Of a stretch of 64,000 bases of DNA, positions 1 to 6,605 are shown piece after piece. Source of the DNA: Zoogloea sp041911615 (lineage in GTDB: Bacteria > Pseudomonadota > Gammaproteobacteria > Burkholderiales > Rhodocyclaceae); contig NZ_JAYROR010000080.1 of the NCBI RefSeq assembly GCF_041911615.1, positions 56,816 through 120,815 on the forward strand, written 5' to 3'. Each line of letters starts with the position of its first letter. Position 1 is the stretch's first letter. The translations under genes were made by a program, and so were the position numbers. The notes beneath the pieces are model-generated. The model was not told the DNA's origin and made no database searches. It saw only the letters and a program-made list of their open reading frames with translations.

Positions 1-1
1 C

Positions 2-817
2 GGCGAGTGCTTCTACGTCCGGGTGAACAACATGGCCGCCGGCGGCCGCGGGCGCTCCGACCTGCTCGCCCAGGCCGACTGGCTGGATGCCTACGACGAG
101 TTCCTGTTCGGCGAGCTGGACCGGGCCAAGTTTCTGAGGGCCTTCTTCTGGGACGTGACCATCACCGGCGGCACGCCCGAGGACGTGAAGCGCCGCGCCG
201 CCGAGATCTCCGCCCCGGCACCTGGAGCCGTGCGCGTGCACAACGACGCCGAGCAGTGGAAGACCGAGACGCCCGACCTCAAGGCCGCCGACAGCAGCGA
301 GCATGCCCGCCTGTTCCGCAACCACGTGCTGGGCGGCGCCACGATCCCGGAGCACTGGTTCGGGGGCGGCGGCGACGTGAACCGCTCCACCGCCGGAGAG
401 ATGGGCGAGCCGACCTTCAAGGTGTTCTCCATGCGCCAGGGCCTGTGGAAGATCGTCCTCGAGGACATGGGCCGCTACGCGCTGCGCCGCGCCTCCCTGG
501 CCACCACCGGCGCCGAGCCCGACTTCGAGGACGAAGCCTACGAGGTGGAGGCCGTCTTCCCCGAACTCACCGCCCGCGACACCACCAAGTGGGCGGCCGC
601 GCTGCAGCAGGTGGCCACCGCCATGCTGGTGATGGTGAACGCCAAGCTCATCAGCCGCGCCACCGCCGTGAAGATGCTCGCCACCGTGGCCGGCCGCCTG
701 GGCGTGGAGATCGACGCCGAGGACGAGCTGGCCAACGCCGAGCAGGACGCCGCCACCAAGGCGGCTAACGACGCCTTCAACGGGCTCACGCCCGCCAAGG
801 ACGCGGCCGCGGCATGA
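2..817 (+). CDS. Phage portal protein, C-terminal part (5' end cut by window)
   Basis: The reading frame is open from base 2 and the first methionine in frame is at 23, so this is the 3' part of a longer gene. The fragment is about 271 residues. It contains a central block including HVLGGATIPEHWFGG and FKVFSMRQG, and ends in an Ala/Asp/Glu-rich helical tail, the pattern of the C-terminal wing and crown of portal proteins. Portals form the dodecameric ring through which DNA is packaged and to which the head-tail connector binds. Its place directly before the minor head protein and capsid ORF supports the call. It may belong to the SPP1 gp6-like portal group, but without the N-terminal half this is uncertain. 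Confidence 0.75.
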   Translation, partial: GECFYVRVNNMAAGGRGRSDLLAQADWLDAYDEFLFGELDRAKFLRAFFWDVTITGGTPEDVKRRAAEISAPAPGAVRVHNDAEQWKTETPDLKAADSSEHARLFRNHVLGGATIPEHWFGGGGDVNRSTAGEMGEPTFKVFSMRQGLWKIVLEDMGRYALRRASLATTGAEPDFEDEAYEVEAVFPELTARDTTKWAAALQQVATAMLVMVNAKLISRATAVKMLATVAGRLGVEIDAEDELANAEQDAATKAANDAFNGLTPAKDAAAA

Positions 818-845
818 CCGCGGTCCAGGGCCAGAGGGGGATGAA

Positions 846-1130
846 ATGCCTTGCTACGTGATGTACGACGAGCAGCGCAAGCCAGTCGGCCACATCTGCG
901 GTGATCTCGGCCCGCACTGCACCGACTGTGGCGATGCCGGCGCTAACCTTTGTGACTACCCCGTCGGGTCCGGAAAGACGTGTGATCGCTCGATCTGTGA
1001 ATACCATTCGCACGAGGTCGCCCCGAACATGCATTACTGCGGTCAGCACCATGCCGAGTGGCGAGCGTTCCGCGAGTCGGGCGGGGTGAAAGCGGAGCTT
1101 GAGAAAGTGGTGCCTTACCGTGGGGCGTGA
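846..1130 (+). CDS. Small Cys/His-rich putative zinc-binding protein
   Basis: This 94-residue protein has an unusual density of possible metal ligands: C3, then the cluster HICGDLGPHCTDCG, further cysteines in LCDY, KTCD and SICEYHSH, and HYCGQHH near residue 65. The spacing of CxxC-like and CxxH-like pairs suggests one or two treble-clef or zinc-ribbon folds. It lies between the portal and minor head genes with short gaps (28 and 6 bp), so it is co-transcribed with the head module. I do not recognise the family. Possible roles are a DNA-binding accessory of packaging or head assembly, or a small host-takeover protein; neither can be chosen from sequence. Confidence 0.7.
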   Translation: MPCYVMYDEQRKPVGHICGDLGPHCTDCGDAGANLCDYPVGSGKTCDRSICEYHSHEVAPNMHYCGQHHAEWRAFRESGGVKAELEKVVPYRGA

Positions 1131-1136
1131 CATCAC

Positions 1137-2015
1137 ATGACCGACCTCGCCAAGGCCATCGAGGCCGAGCTGAAGGCGGTGCTCGAGGAGCGTGACCGCT
1201 TCCTGGCCACGAGCGGCGAGACCATCGCCAGGCTGCTCAAGATCGCCGAGGCGCGGCTGGTGGCGCTGCTGGCCGACCAACCGAGTGACGCGGCCCAGTG
1301 GAGCCTCTCCCAGGTGCAGGCCCAGGTGCGCCAGGCGCTGGCCGAGTTTGGCGACCGGGCCGCGGCCGAGCTGGCCAGCCAGGCCGGCACGGCGTGGGAG
1401 GCCGGCCAGGCGTCCGTCGACGCGCCCCTGGCCGCCGGCCGCCTGGTGGTGATGGGGGCGGCGCCGGTGCTCGACACGCGCCTGCTCACGGCGATGCGGG
1501 CCTTCATGACCGACCGCATCAAGGACGTGGGCAGCGAGGCGATCAGCAAGATCAACACCCAGCTGGGCCTCACGGTGCTGGGCGCCCAGCCGCCGGCCGA
1601 GACGGTCTCGGCGATCAAGGACATCCTGGGCGAGAGCTCCCGCCGGCGGGCGCTCACCATCGTGCGCACCGAGAACTCGCGGGTGTATTCCACCGCCGCC
1701 TATGAAAGGCTCTTGCAGCAGGCGCAAATGGTGGAAGGCCTGCAGAAGCAGTGGCGGGCCAGCGGCAAGCCCCACCCGCGCATCAACCACCTGGCGGCCG
1801 ACGGCCAGGTGCAGGACGTGACGAAACCCTTCAAGCTCGGCGGCGCCGAGCTGATGTACCCCCACGACCCGGCGGCGCCGGCTTCCGAAACCATCCTGTG
1901 CGGCTGTACGATGGTGCCCTGGCACGCCGACTGGGCCGGCGCCATGAAGAACCCCGCCCGCAAGTACGCCCAGGACGAAGCCGGCCAGCCCGTGCGCGAG
2001 CTGCTCGCCCGCTAG
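1137..2015 (+). CDS. Phage minor head protein, Mu gpF / SPP1 gp7-like
   Basis: The protein has 292 residues. The N-terminal ~150 residues are helical and charged. The C-terminal ~130 carry the signature of the Mu F-like family: IVRTENSRVYSTAAYER, then QWRASGKPHPRINHLAADGQ, an LGGAELMYPHDP segment and the Cys pair ILCGC. In this family the protein sits inside the capsid near the portal; Mu gpF and SPP1 gp7 act in head morphogenesis and early DNA ejection. The Cys pair with the upstream histidines (HPRINH) may bind metal. It starts 6 bp after the small Cys-rich gene and is followed by a 109 bp gap that carries copy 1 of an intergenic repeat. Confidence 0.88.
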   Translation: MTDLAKAIEAELKAVLEERDRFLATSGETIARLLKIAEARLVALLADQPSDAAQWSLSQVQAQVRQALAEFGDRAAAELASQAGTAWEAGQASVDAPLAAGRLVVMGAAPVLDTRLLTAMRAFMTDRIKDVGSEAISKINTQLGLTVLGAQPPAETVSAIKDILGESSRRRALTIVRTENSRVYSTAAYERLLQQAQMVEGLQKQWRASGKPHPRINHLAADGQVQDVTKPFKLGGAELMYPHDPAAPASETILCGCTMVPWHADWAGAMKNPARKYAQDEAGQPVRELLAR

Positions 2016-2026
2016 TTTCCCCTCCC

Positions 2027-2077
2027 GCAGTACCCTCCAGTCCGAAGCCTTTCGCCTCCCGGAAGTCGCGCGCGCGC
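2027..2077 (+). repeat. Intergenic repeat, copy 1 (second copy at 10467-10529)
   Basis: Two intergenic gaps of the prophage share a degenerate block: GCAGTnCCCTCC, then GTCCGAAnCC, TTCGCCTCC, a short variable stretch, and a CGCGCGCGC tract. In this copy about 1 bp separates the first two parts; in the second copy about 11 bp do. It lies between the minor head gene and the small gene at 2125. The conserved block followed by alternating CG suggests a promoter/operator or processing site used twice in the late region, but no -35/-10 pair is clear. Confidence 0.55.
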
Positions 2078-2124
2078 CGGCAGGATGGCAGCGCAATCCG
2101 CAGCCATCCAACCGGGAGACCTCC

Positions 2125-2370
2125 ATGGCCGAACTCGACGCCGTTGCCGCGGCGAAATACTTCAAGGACGCGAAGATCCTTGTCCAGATGCCCAAGCTGG
2201 ACAAGGACGGCAACCCCGTTCGCAACCCCGAGACCAAGCGCATCGTCACCGTCGATGAAGACCTGGAGCCCCGCCACATCGTGGGCGTGCGCGACCTGGG
2301 CAGCACGGTGTCGATCACCGTGGCCGACGGCCGCAAGTACGCGGCCACCAAGTCGGGCGCCGGCAAGTAA
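2125..2370 (+). CDS. Small phage head-module protein, unknown function
   Basis: This 81-residue protein is preceded by a good ribosome site (GGGAGA about 7 bases before ATG). The middle holds MPKLDKDGNPVRNPETKR and later RHIVGVRDLGSTVSITVADG, which looks like a small beta-rich domain. It stops 2 bp before the protease/capsid ORF, so it is translationally linked to it. I do not recognise a named family. A head accessory or decoration role is possible from position only. Confidence 0.7.
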   Translation: MAELDAVAAAKYFKDAKILVQMPKLDKDGNPVRNPETKRIVTVDEDLEPRHIVGVRDLGSTVSITVADGRKYAATKSGAGK

Positions 2371-2372
2371 CC

Positions 2373-4706
2373 ATGCCCACGCCTACGACCAAGCCTATTC
2401 CCCCCACGGGCATCGTTGGCGAGGCCGCCCTGCGTGAGGCCGCTGCCAGCGAGTTCGGGCAGATCGCGGCGCTGGTACGCCGGGCGCTGGAGCTGGCCAT
2501 CGCGGGCCCCAACGGCAACACCTACGTGAGCGTCGAGGCACTGTTCGCCGACCGCGTGGTGGTGGCCCAGGACGGCCGCTACTGGGCCTACCCCTACACC
2601 CTCGGCGAGGACAACCAGGTGCAGCTCGGCCCGCGCGCCGAGGTGATCGAGAGCTACGTGCCCGTCACCACGCCCCTGCGCGAGGCGGCCGACACGCCCG
2701 AAGGCCACTTCGTGGAAGCCCGCGACGACGGCAAGGGCCTGGTGTGGGACGCGGTGCTGATCCGCGCCGGCGCCTCCGCCAACGGCCGTTACTACCCAGA
2801 CGCCGTGCTGCGCGAGGCCGCCAGCCGTTTCGACGGCCGCCCGGTGTTTGCCAAGGGCGACCAGGAGCACCTGCGCGGCGAGGGCAAGGACGTGCGCAAC
2901 ATCGTCGGCTACGTGTCGGGCACCCACTTCGTCGAGGGCGCCGCGCCCGACACCGGCCACCTGGCCGCCACCGTCACCTTTCTGTCGGCCGCCTCGACCC
3001 TGCCCGAGACCATCCGCGAGGCCTGGGACCGGGGCAAGAAAGACCTGGTCGGGCTCTCCATCGACGCCACCGGCACTGCGCGCAACCAGCGCGTGGCGGG
3101 CAAGAACATCAAGGTGGCCGCATCCATCACGCGCGTGGATTCGGTCGATCTCATCGTGGATCCGGGCGCCGGCGGCGGTCTGGTCCGGATGCGCGAAGCC
3201 GCCGACCCCACTCACCAACAGGAGGACTCCGCTATGGGTCTGAAGGAACGCATGCTCGAGGCCATCCGGGCCAAGAACCCGGACAAGGCCGCCACCATCG
3301 ACCTGGCCACCGTCACCGACGAAGCGCTGGAAACCGCCTACCGCGAGGCCGTGGCCACGCCCCCGGCTGCCGCAGCCGCGGCGCCTGGCGCCGGTGCTGG
3401 CTTCGTCACCCTGGAAGACCTGCGCATGGTCGAAGCCCGGGCCAACGCCCGCGTCACCATCGCCGCCAGCACGCTGCCCCAGCCGGCCAAGGACAAGCTG
3501 CTGGCCGACTTTGCCGCCCGCGAGCGCTTCACCGAGGCCGACGTGAGCGGCGCCATCGCCAACGAGCGCACCTACCTGGCGCGCTTTGCCGAATCCGGCC
3601 AGGTGCGCATGCCGGCCTTCGACGTGGCGATCACCGAGCCGCGCCACGTGAAGGTGGCCCAGATGCTCGACGCCTTCTTCGACCCGGGCCACAGGGATCA
3701 CGGCGCCGTGCAGAGCTTCCGCGAGGCCTACGGCGACATCACCGGCGACCGCCGCGTGACCGGCCGCCTCGATAACTGCGACCCGGTACGCCTGCGCGAG
3801 GCGATGGGCGATACGGTATTCCGCGAGTCGCTGGATTCCACCAGCTTCGCCAGCGTGCTGGGCAACGCCATCACCCGCCGCATGGTGGCCGACTACCGCG
3901 ACATGGGGCAGTACGACGTGTGGCGCAACCTGGCCGACGTGGTGCCGCTCTCCGACTTCCGCACCAACGAGCGCACCCGCTACGGCGGCTACGGCGACCT
4001 GCCGGTGGTGCCCGAGGGCGACCCCTACCAGGCGATGGGCAGCCCGACGGACGAGAAGGCCACCTACAAGCCCGAGAAGCGCGGCGGCACCGAGGACGTG
4101 ACCCTCGAGATGATCCGCAACGACGACGCCGGTGCGATCCGCCGCATCCCGACCAAGCTCAGCCGGTCGGCCAAGCGCACGCTGGCCAAGTTCGTGCTGG
4201 ACTTCATCCGCGCCAACCCGACCATCTACGACGGCCTGGCGCTGTTCCATGCCACCCACGGCAACCTGGGCGCGGTGGCCCTCGACGCCGCCGGCGTGTC
4301 GGCCGGCCGGCTGGCCATGCTCAAGCAGACCGAGCTCAACACCGCCGACCGCATCGGCATCGGCCCGGCCCACATCTGGGTGCCGGCCGACCTGCAGGAG
4401 ACCGCCACCAACCTGTTCAGCCGCAGCACCAACAACGACAAGACCTTCCTGCAGAACCTCAACCTGCAGGTGAACCCGGTCTGGTACTGGACCGACACCA
4501 ACGACTGGGCGCTCTCGGCCGACAAGATGGACGTGGCCAGCGTGGAGATCGGCTTCCTCGACGGCAACCAGGAGCCCGAGCTGTTCATCCAGGACAACCC
4601 CACCGTCGGCTCGATGTTCAGCCACGACAAGCTGACCTACAAGATCCGGCACGTCTATGGCGGCAACGTCCTGGACTTCCGCGGCCTCTGGAAGTCGGTG
4701 CTGTAA
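2373..4706 (+). CDS. Head maturation protease / scaffold / major capsid fusion protein
   Basis: The product has 777 residues. Residues ~1-270 resemble a phage prohead serine protease: GLVWDAVLIRAGASANGRYY, RPVFAKGDQEH with H166 a candidate catalytic histidine, and DLVGLSIDATG with S229 a candidate nucleophile. Residues ~288-390 are a charged, Ala-rich helical region typical of a scaffold (delta) segment. Residues ~400-777 fit a Mu gpT/HK97-fold major capsid protein, with the DYRDMGQYDVWRNLADVVPL, YGGYGDLPVV and FLDGNQEPELFIQDNP blocks. Protease and capsid are usually separate genes; here they share one frame with a strong internal start at 3234 that would also make a scaffold-capsid product. 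Self-cleavage near the scaffold/capsid junction is expected by analogy. The protease catalytic residues are inferred, not proven. Confidence 0.82.
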   Translation: MPTPTTKPIPPTGIVGEAALREAAASEFGQIAALVRRALELAIAGPNGNTYVSVEALFADRVVVAQDGRYWAYPYTLGEDNQVQLGPRAEVIESYVPVTTPLREAADTPEGHFVEARDDGKGLVWDAVLIRAGASANGRYYPDAVLREAASRFDGRPVFAKGDQEHLRGEGKDVRNIVGYVSGTHFVEGAAPDTGHLAATVTFLSAASTLPETIREAWDRGKKDLVGLSIDATGTARNQRVAGKNIKVAASITRVDSVDLIVDPGAGGGLVRMREAADPTHQQEDSAMGLKERMLEAIRAKNPDKAATIDLATVTDEALETAYREAVATPPAAAAAAPGAGAGFVTLEDLRMVEARANARVTIAASTLPQPAKDKLLADFAARERFTEADVSGAIANERTYLARFAESGQVRMPAFDVAITEPRHVKVAQMLDAFFDPGHRDHGAVQSFREAYGDITGDRRVTGRLDNCDPVRLREAMGDTVFRESLDSTSFASVLGNAITRRMVADYRDMGQYDVWRNLADVVPLSDFRTNERTRYGGYGDLPVVPEGDPYQAMGSPTDEKATYKPEKRGGTEDVTLEMIRNDDAGAIRRIPTKLSRSAKRTLAKFVLDFIRANPTIYDGLALFHATHGNLGAVALDAAGVSAGRLAMLKQTELNTADRIGIGPAHIWVPADLQETATNLFSRSTNNDKTFLQNLNLQVNPVWYWTDTNDWALSADKMDVASVEIGFLDGNQEPELFIQDNPTVGSMFSHDKLTYKIRHVYGGNVLDFRGLWKSVL
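3220..3236 (+). promoter_or_regulatory. Internal ribosome binding site and in-frame ATG inside the protease/capsid ORF
   Basis: AGGAGGA (3220-3226) is a near-perfect Shine-Dalgarno sequence, and the ATG at 3234 lies 8 bases after GGAGG. The ATG is codon 288 of the 2373 ORF, in the same frame. It falls exactly where the protease part ends and the scaffold-like helical part begins (MGLKERMLEA). The same layout is known for lambda C/Nu3 and Mu I/Z, where a nested start makes excess scaffold. Confidence 0.8.
3234..4706 (+). CDS. Nested scaffold / major capsid product (internal start)
   Basis: Translation from the internal ATG at 3234 gives a 490-residue protein without the protease domain: an N-terminal helical ~100-residue scaffold-like segment, then the capsid fold. 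This would solve the stoichiometry problem of the fusion, because hundreds of capsid subunits but few proteases are needed per head. It is probably the main product. The downstream capsid segment includes an FRESLDSTSFASVLGNAITR region, where capsid domains of Mu gpT type typically begin. Confidence 0.75.
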   Translation: MGLKERMLEAIRAKNPDKAATIDLATVTDEALETAYREAVATPPAAAAAAPGAGAGFVTLEDLRMVEARANARVTIAASTLPQPAKDKLLADFAARERFTEADVSGAIANERTYLARFAESGQVRMPAFDVAITEPRHVKVAQMLDAFFDPGHRDHGAVQSFREAYGDITGDRRVTGRLDNCDPVRLREAMGDTVFRESLDSTSFASVLGNAITRRMVADYRDMGQYDVWRNLADVVPLSDFRTNERTRYGGYGDLPVVPEGDPYQAMGSPTDEKATYKPEKRGGTEDVTLEMIRNDDAGAIRRIPTKLSRSAKRTLAKFVLDFIRANPTIYDGLALFHATHGNLGAVALDAAGVSAGRLAMLKQTELNTADRIGIGPAHIWVPADLQETATNLFSRSTNNDKTFLQNLNLQVNPVWYWTDTNDWALSADKMDVASVEIGFLDGNQEPELFIQDNPTVGSMFSHDKLTYKIRHVYGGNVLDFRGLWKSVL

Positions 4707-4787
4707 GGCATTCCTCCCCCCGAGCGGTCTTCCCCAGCCGGACAAGCGGTATCCGGCCGGGTGGGCCCCAAACCGAAAGGACTTTTC

Positions 4788-5243
4788 ATGTTCAACAAAC
4801 CCTTTGCCTTCACCCGCAGCCTGCTGCTCGCCCTGGCGGTGGCCTTCGCGTCCTTCTTTGCGCCGGCGGTGCTGGCCGACACCCCGAACTTCCCCATCAG
4901 CACCCAGGTGCAGATGGTGCCCCTGGTCATCAGCGGCCAATACACGGCCACCACCACCGGCGTGGTGCAGGTCAAGCTGCCCTTCAAGGCCAAGCTGGTG
5001 GGTGTGTCGGCCTCGGCCCGCGCCTCGGGCGGCACCAGCCCCACGCTCACGGTGAACGTCAAGCAAGGCGCCAGCTCGGTGCTGTCGGCGCCGATCAGCG
5101 TCACCGCCGGCAGCGTGGCCGAGGGCAGCATCGCCAGCGCCCAGCTGGCCGACGAAAGCACGCTGACAGTGGATCTCGCCATCGGCGGCACGTCGCCCAC
5201 CTGGAACGACATCACCGTGCTGCTCACCCTGGCACGGAACTGA
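4788..5243 (+). CDS. Signal-peptide-bearing protein in the phage head module
   Basis: The start at 4788 is preferred over an upstream GTG because GAAAGGA lies 6-12 bases before it. The 151-residue product begins with a classic Sec signal: a short basic n-region, a long hydrophobic core (LLLALAVAFASFF) and an APAVLA cleavage motif near residue 30. The mature ~120 residues are Thr/Ser/Val-rich and beta-like, with segments such as TVNVKQGASSVLSAPI. It lies between the capsid and connector genes, where a cytoplasmic decoration protein would be expected. An export signal is odd there. It could be a moron that coats or changes the cell envelope, or a capsid protein with a hydrophobic N-terminus that is not exported. 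Confidence 0.78.
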   Translation: MFNKPFAFTRSLLLALAVAFASFFAPAVLADTPNFPISTQVQMVPLVISGQYTATTTGVVQVKLPFKAKLVGVSASARASGGTSPTLTVNVKQGASSVLSAPISVTAGSVAEGSIASAQLADESTLTVDLAIGGTSPTWNDITVLLTLARN

Positions 5244-5246
5244 GCC

Positions 5247-5897
5247 ATGTTGTCGGACTACCAGGGGCTGGTGGATCGGCTGGTCCGCGACGACGCGGGC
5301 AAGCTGACAGCCGCCGACCGCGACGAAGCCATCGGCCTGGCGCTGATCCGCTACGGCCAGGCCCGGCCGCGCCAGGGCGTGGCCGACGTGGTGCCCACCG
5401 GCGACACGTTGCCGCTGCCGGCGGGCTGGGTGGTGGGCAGCTCGACCCTGGCCGGGCTCGAGTACCCCATCGGCCAGCTGCCGCCGGCGTCGATCCCCGG
5501 CGAACTCTACCTGGGGCCCGACGGCCTGGTGGTGATGCTGGCCACCCGGCCCGCCGGCCCGGTGCGGGTGCGCTACACGCTGCAGCACGCGCTGAGCGCC
5601 ACCGAGGACACCATCCCCGTGGCCGACCGCGAGGCGGTGGCCAAGTACGCCGCCGCGCTGCTGTGCGAGCAGCTCGCCAGCTTCTACGCGTCCGACACCG
5701 ACTCGACCATCAGCGCCGACCGCAGCTTCGGCCAGACCCGCAGCCAGGCCTTTGCCGCCCGGGCGCGGGAATACCGCAAGCAGTTTCTGGCGGCGCTGGG
5801 CATCGACGAGAAGACCGCCGCGCCGGCCGGCGCCGTGGTGCAGTTGAGCACAACAGACAGCCGCGGCCGCAGCCGCATGTTTCACGGGAGATCCTGA
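5247..5897 (+). CDS. Head-tail connector / adaptor protein
   Basis: This 216-residue protein starts 3 bp after the preceding gene. The N-terminus (MLSDYQGLVDRLVRDD, then an alpha-helical block with AIGLALIRYGQARPR) and the C-terminal YAAALLCEQLASFYASDTDST followed by AREYRKQF match the helical arrangement of phage adaptor proteins such as the gp6/gp15-like connectors. A beta-rich insert lies between the helical ends. These proteins form a ring under the portal. The stop overlaps the next start (TGATG at 5895-5899), showing tight coupling. The family-level assignment is an inference from size, helix layout and position. Confidence 0.65.
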   Translation: MLSDYQGLVDRLVRDDAGKLTAADRDEAIGLALIRYGQARPRQGVADVVPTGDTLPLPAGWVVGSSTLAGLEYPIGQLPPASIPGELYLGPDGLVVMLATRPAGPVRVRYTLQHALSATEDTIPVADREAVAKYAAALLCEQLASFYASDTDSTISADRSFGQTRSQAFAARAREYRKQFLAALGIDEKTAAPAGAVVQLSTTDSRGRSRMFHGRS

Positions 5898-6604
5898 TGA
5901 CGGGAGTGATTGCAGGGCTGGACCGGAGCGATCCGACCAAGCCCAGGGCGCGGGAGCTGGCTGTCGATAGCCAGGGCCGGCTGGTGGTGGTGATGTCGGG
6001 CGAAGGCGCCGCCGGCGCCGGTGCACCGGTGGATGGCTCCGGCACCATCGCGGTGGGCGGCACCGCCCAGGTACTTTTTGGCGGCGTGGTGCCGGATGCC
6101 GGCTACGCCATCTACAACGCCGACCCCGACAACGACCTGTGGATCAACGACACCGGCGCCGCGGCCGCACCAAACGCCGCCGGCACGATCCGCCTGGCGG
6201 CCGGAGGCGGCGGCTACGAAACGCCCCGGGGCGTAGGCGCCGCCGCGGCCGTGTCGATCTACGGCGCCGTCACCGGCATGGCCTTCACCGCCCGCCGCTG
6301 GACCCGCGACACCCCGGCCCTTACACCCATCGACGGCTCCGGCACGATCGCCGTGGGCGGCACGGCACAACCGCTTTTCAACGGCGCGATCCCGGCCACG
6401 GGCTTCGCGATCTACAACCCCGATCCCGACAACGATCTGTGGATCAACGACGGCGGCGGCAACGCCGCCATCGCCGGCGCGGGCTCCATCCGCATTCCGG
6501 CGGGCGGCGGCGGCTACGAGACCCCCGCCGACATGGTGCCCTGGGCGAGCGTGTCCATCGTTGGGGCAGTGACGGGGCAAAAATTTACGGCCAGGAGGTG
6601 GTGA
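5897..6604 (+). CDS. Phage protein built of two near-identical 100-residue-spaced repeats
   Basis: This 235-residue protein starts in a TGATG overlap with the connector gene. After a ~45-residue leader, residues 46-135 and 146-235 are the same ~90-residue unit repeated with a period of exactly 100 residues: (V/I)DGSGTIAVGGTAQ, IYN.DPDNDLWIND, A(G)GGGGYETP, VTG..FTARRW. The unit is Gly-rich and likely a small beta-sandwich. Comparable repeated domains occur in capsid decoration or fibre proteins, but I do not recognise the family. It precedes the beta-helix protein by 1 bp, so the two may form one surface structure. Confidence 0.75.
   Translation: MTGVIAGLDRSDPTKPRARELAVDSQGRLVVVMSGEGAAGAGAPVDGSGTIAVGGTAQVLFGGVVPDAGYAIYNADPDNDLWINDTGAAAAPNAAGTIRLAAGGGGYETPRGVGAAAAVSIYGAVTGMAFTARRWTRDTPALTPIDGSGTIAVGGTAQPLFNGAIPATGFAIYNPDPDNDLWINDGGGNAAIAGAGSIRIPAGGGGYETPADMVPWASVSIVGAVTGQKFTARRW
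6032..6601 (+). repeat. Tandem 300-bp coding duplication (units 6032-6301 and 6332-6601)
   Basis: The two units encode residues 46-135 and 146-235 of the same protein and are offset by exactly 300 bp. Protein identity is high, with long shared runs such as DGSGTIAVGGTAQ. The DNA differs at many third codon positions, so the duplication is not recent or has been diversified under selection. Confidence 0.8.
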
Positions 6605-6605
6605 G

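Noticed and set aside
786..6026. Minus-strand open frame of 1746 codons
   Set aside because: It mirrors the phage head genes in a high-GC region. The predicted protein is Arg/His/Gly/Val-rich with no domain, and the plus-strand genes have clear family motifs and ribosome sites.
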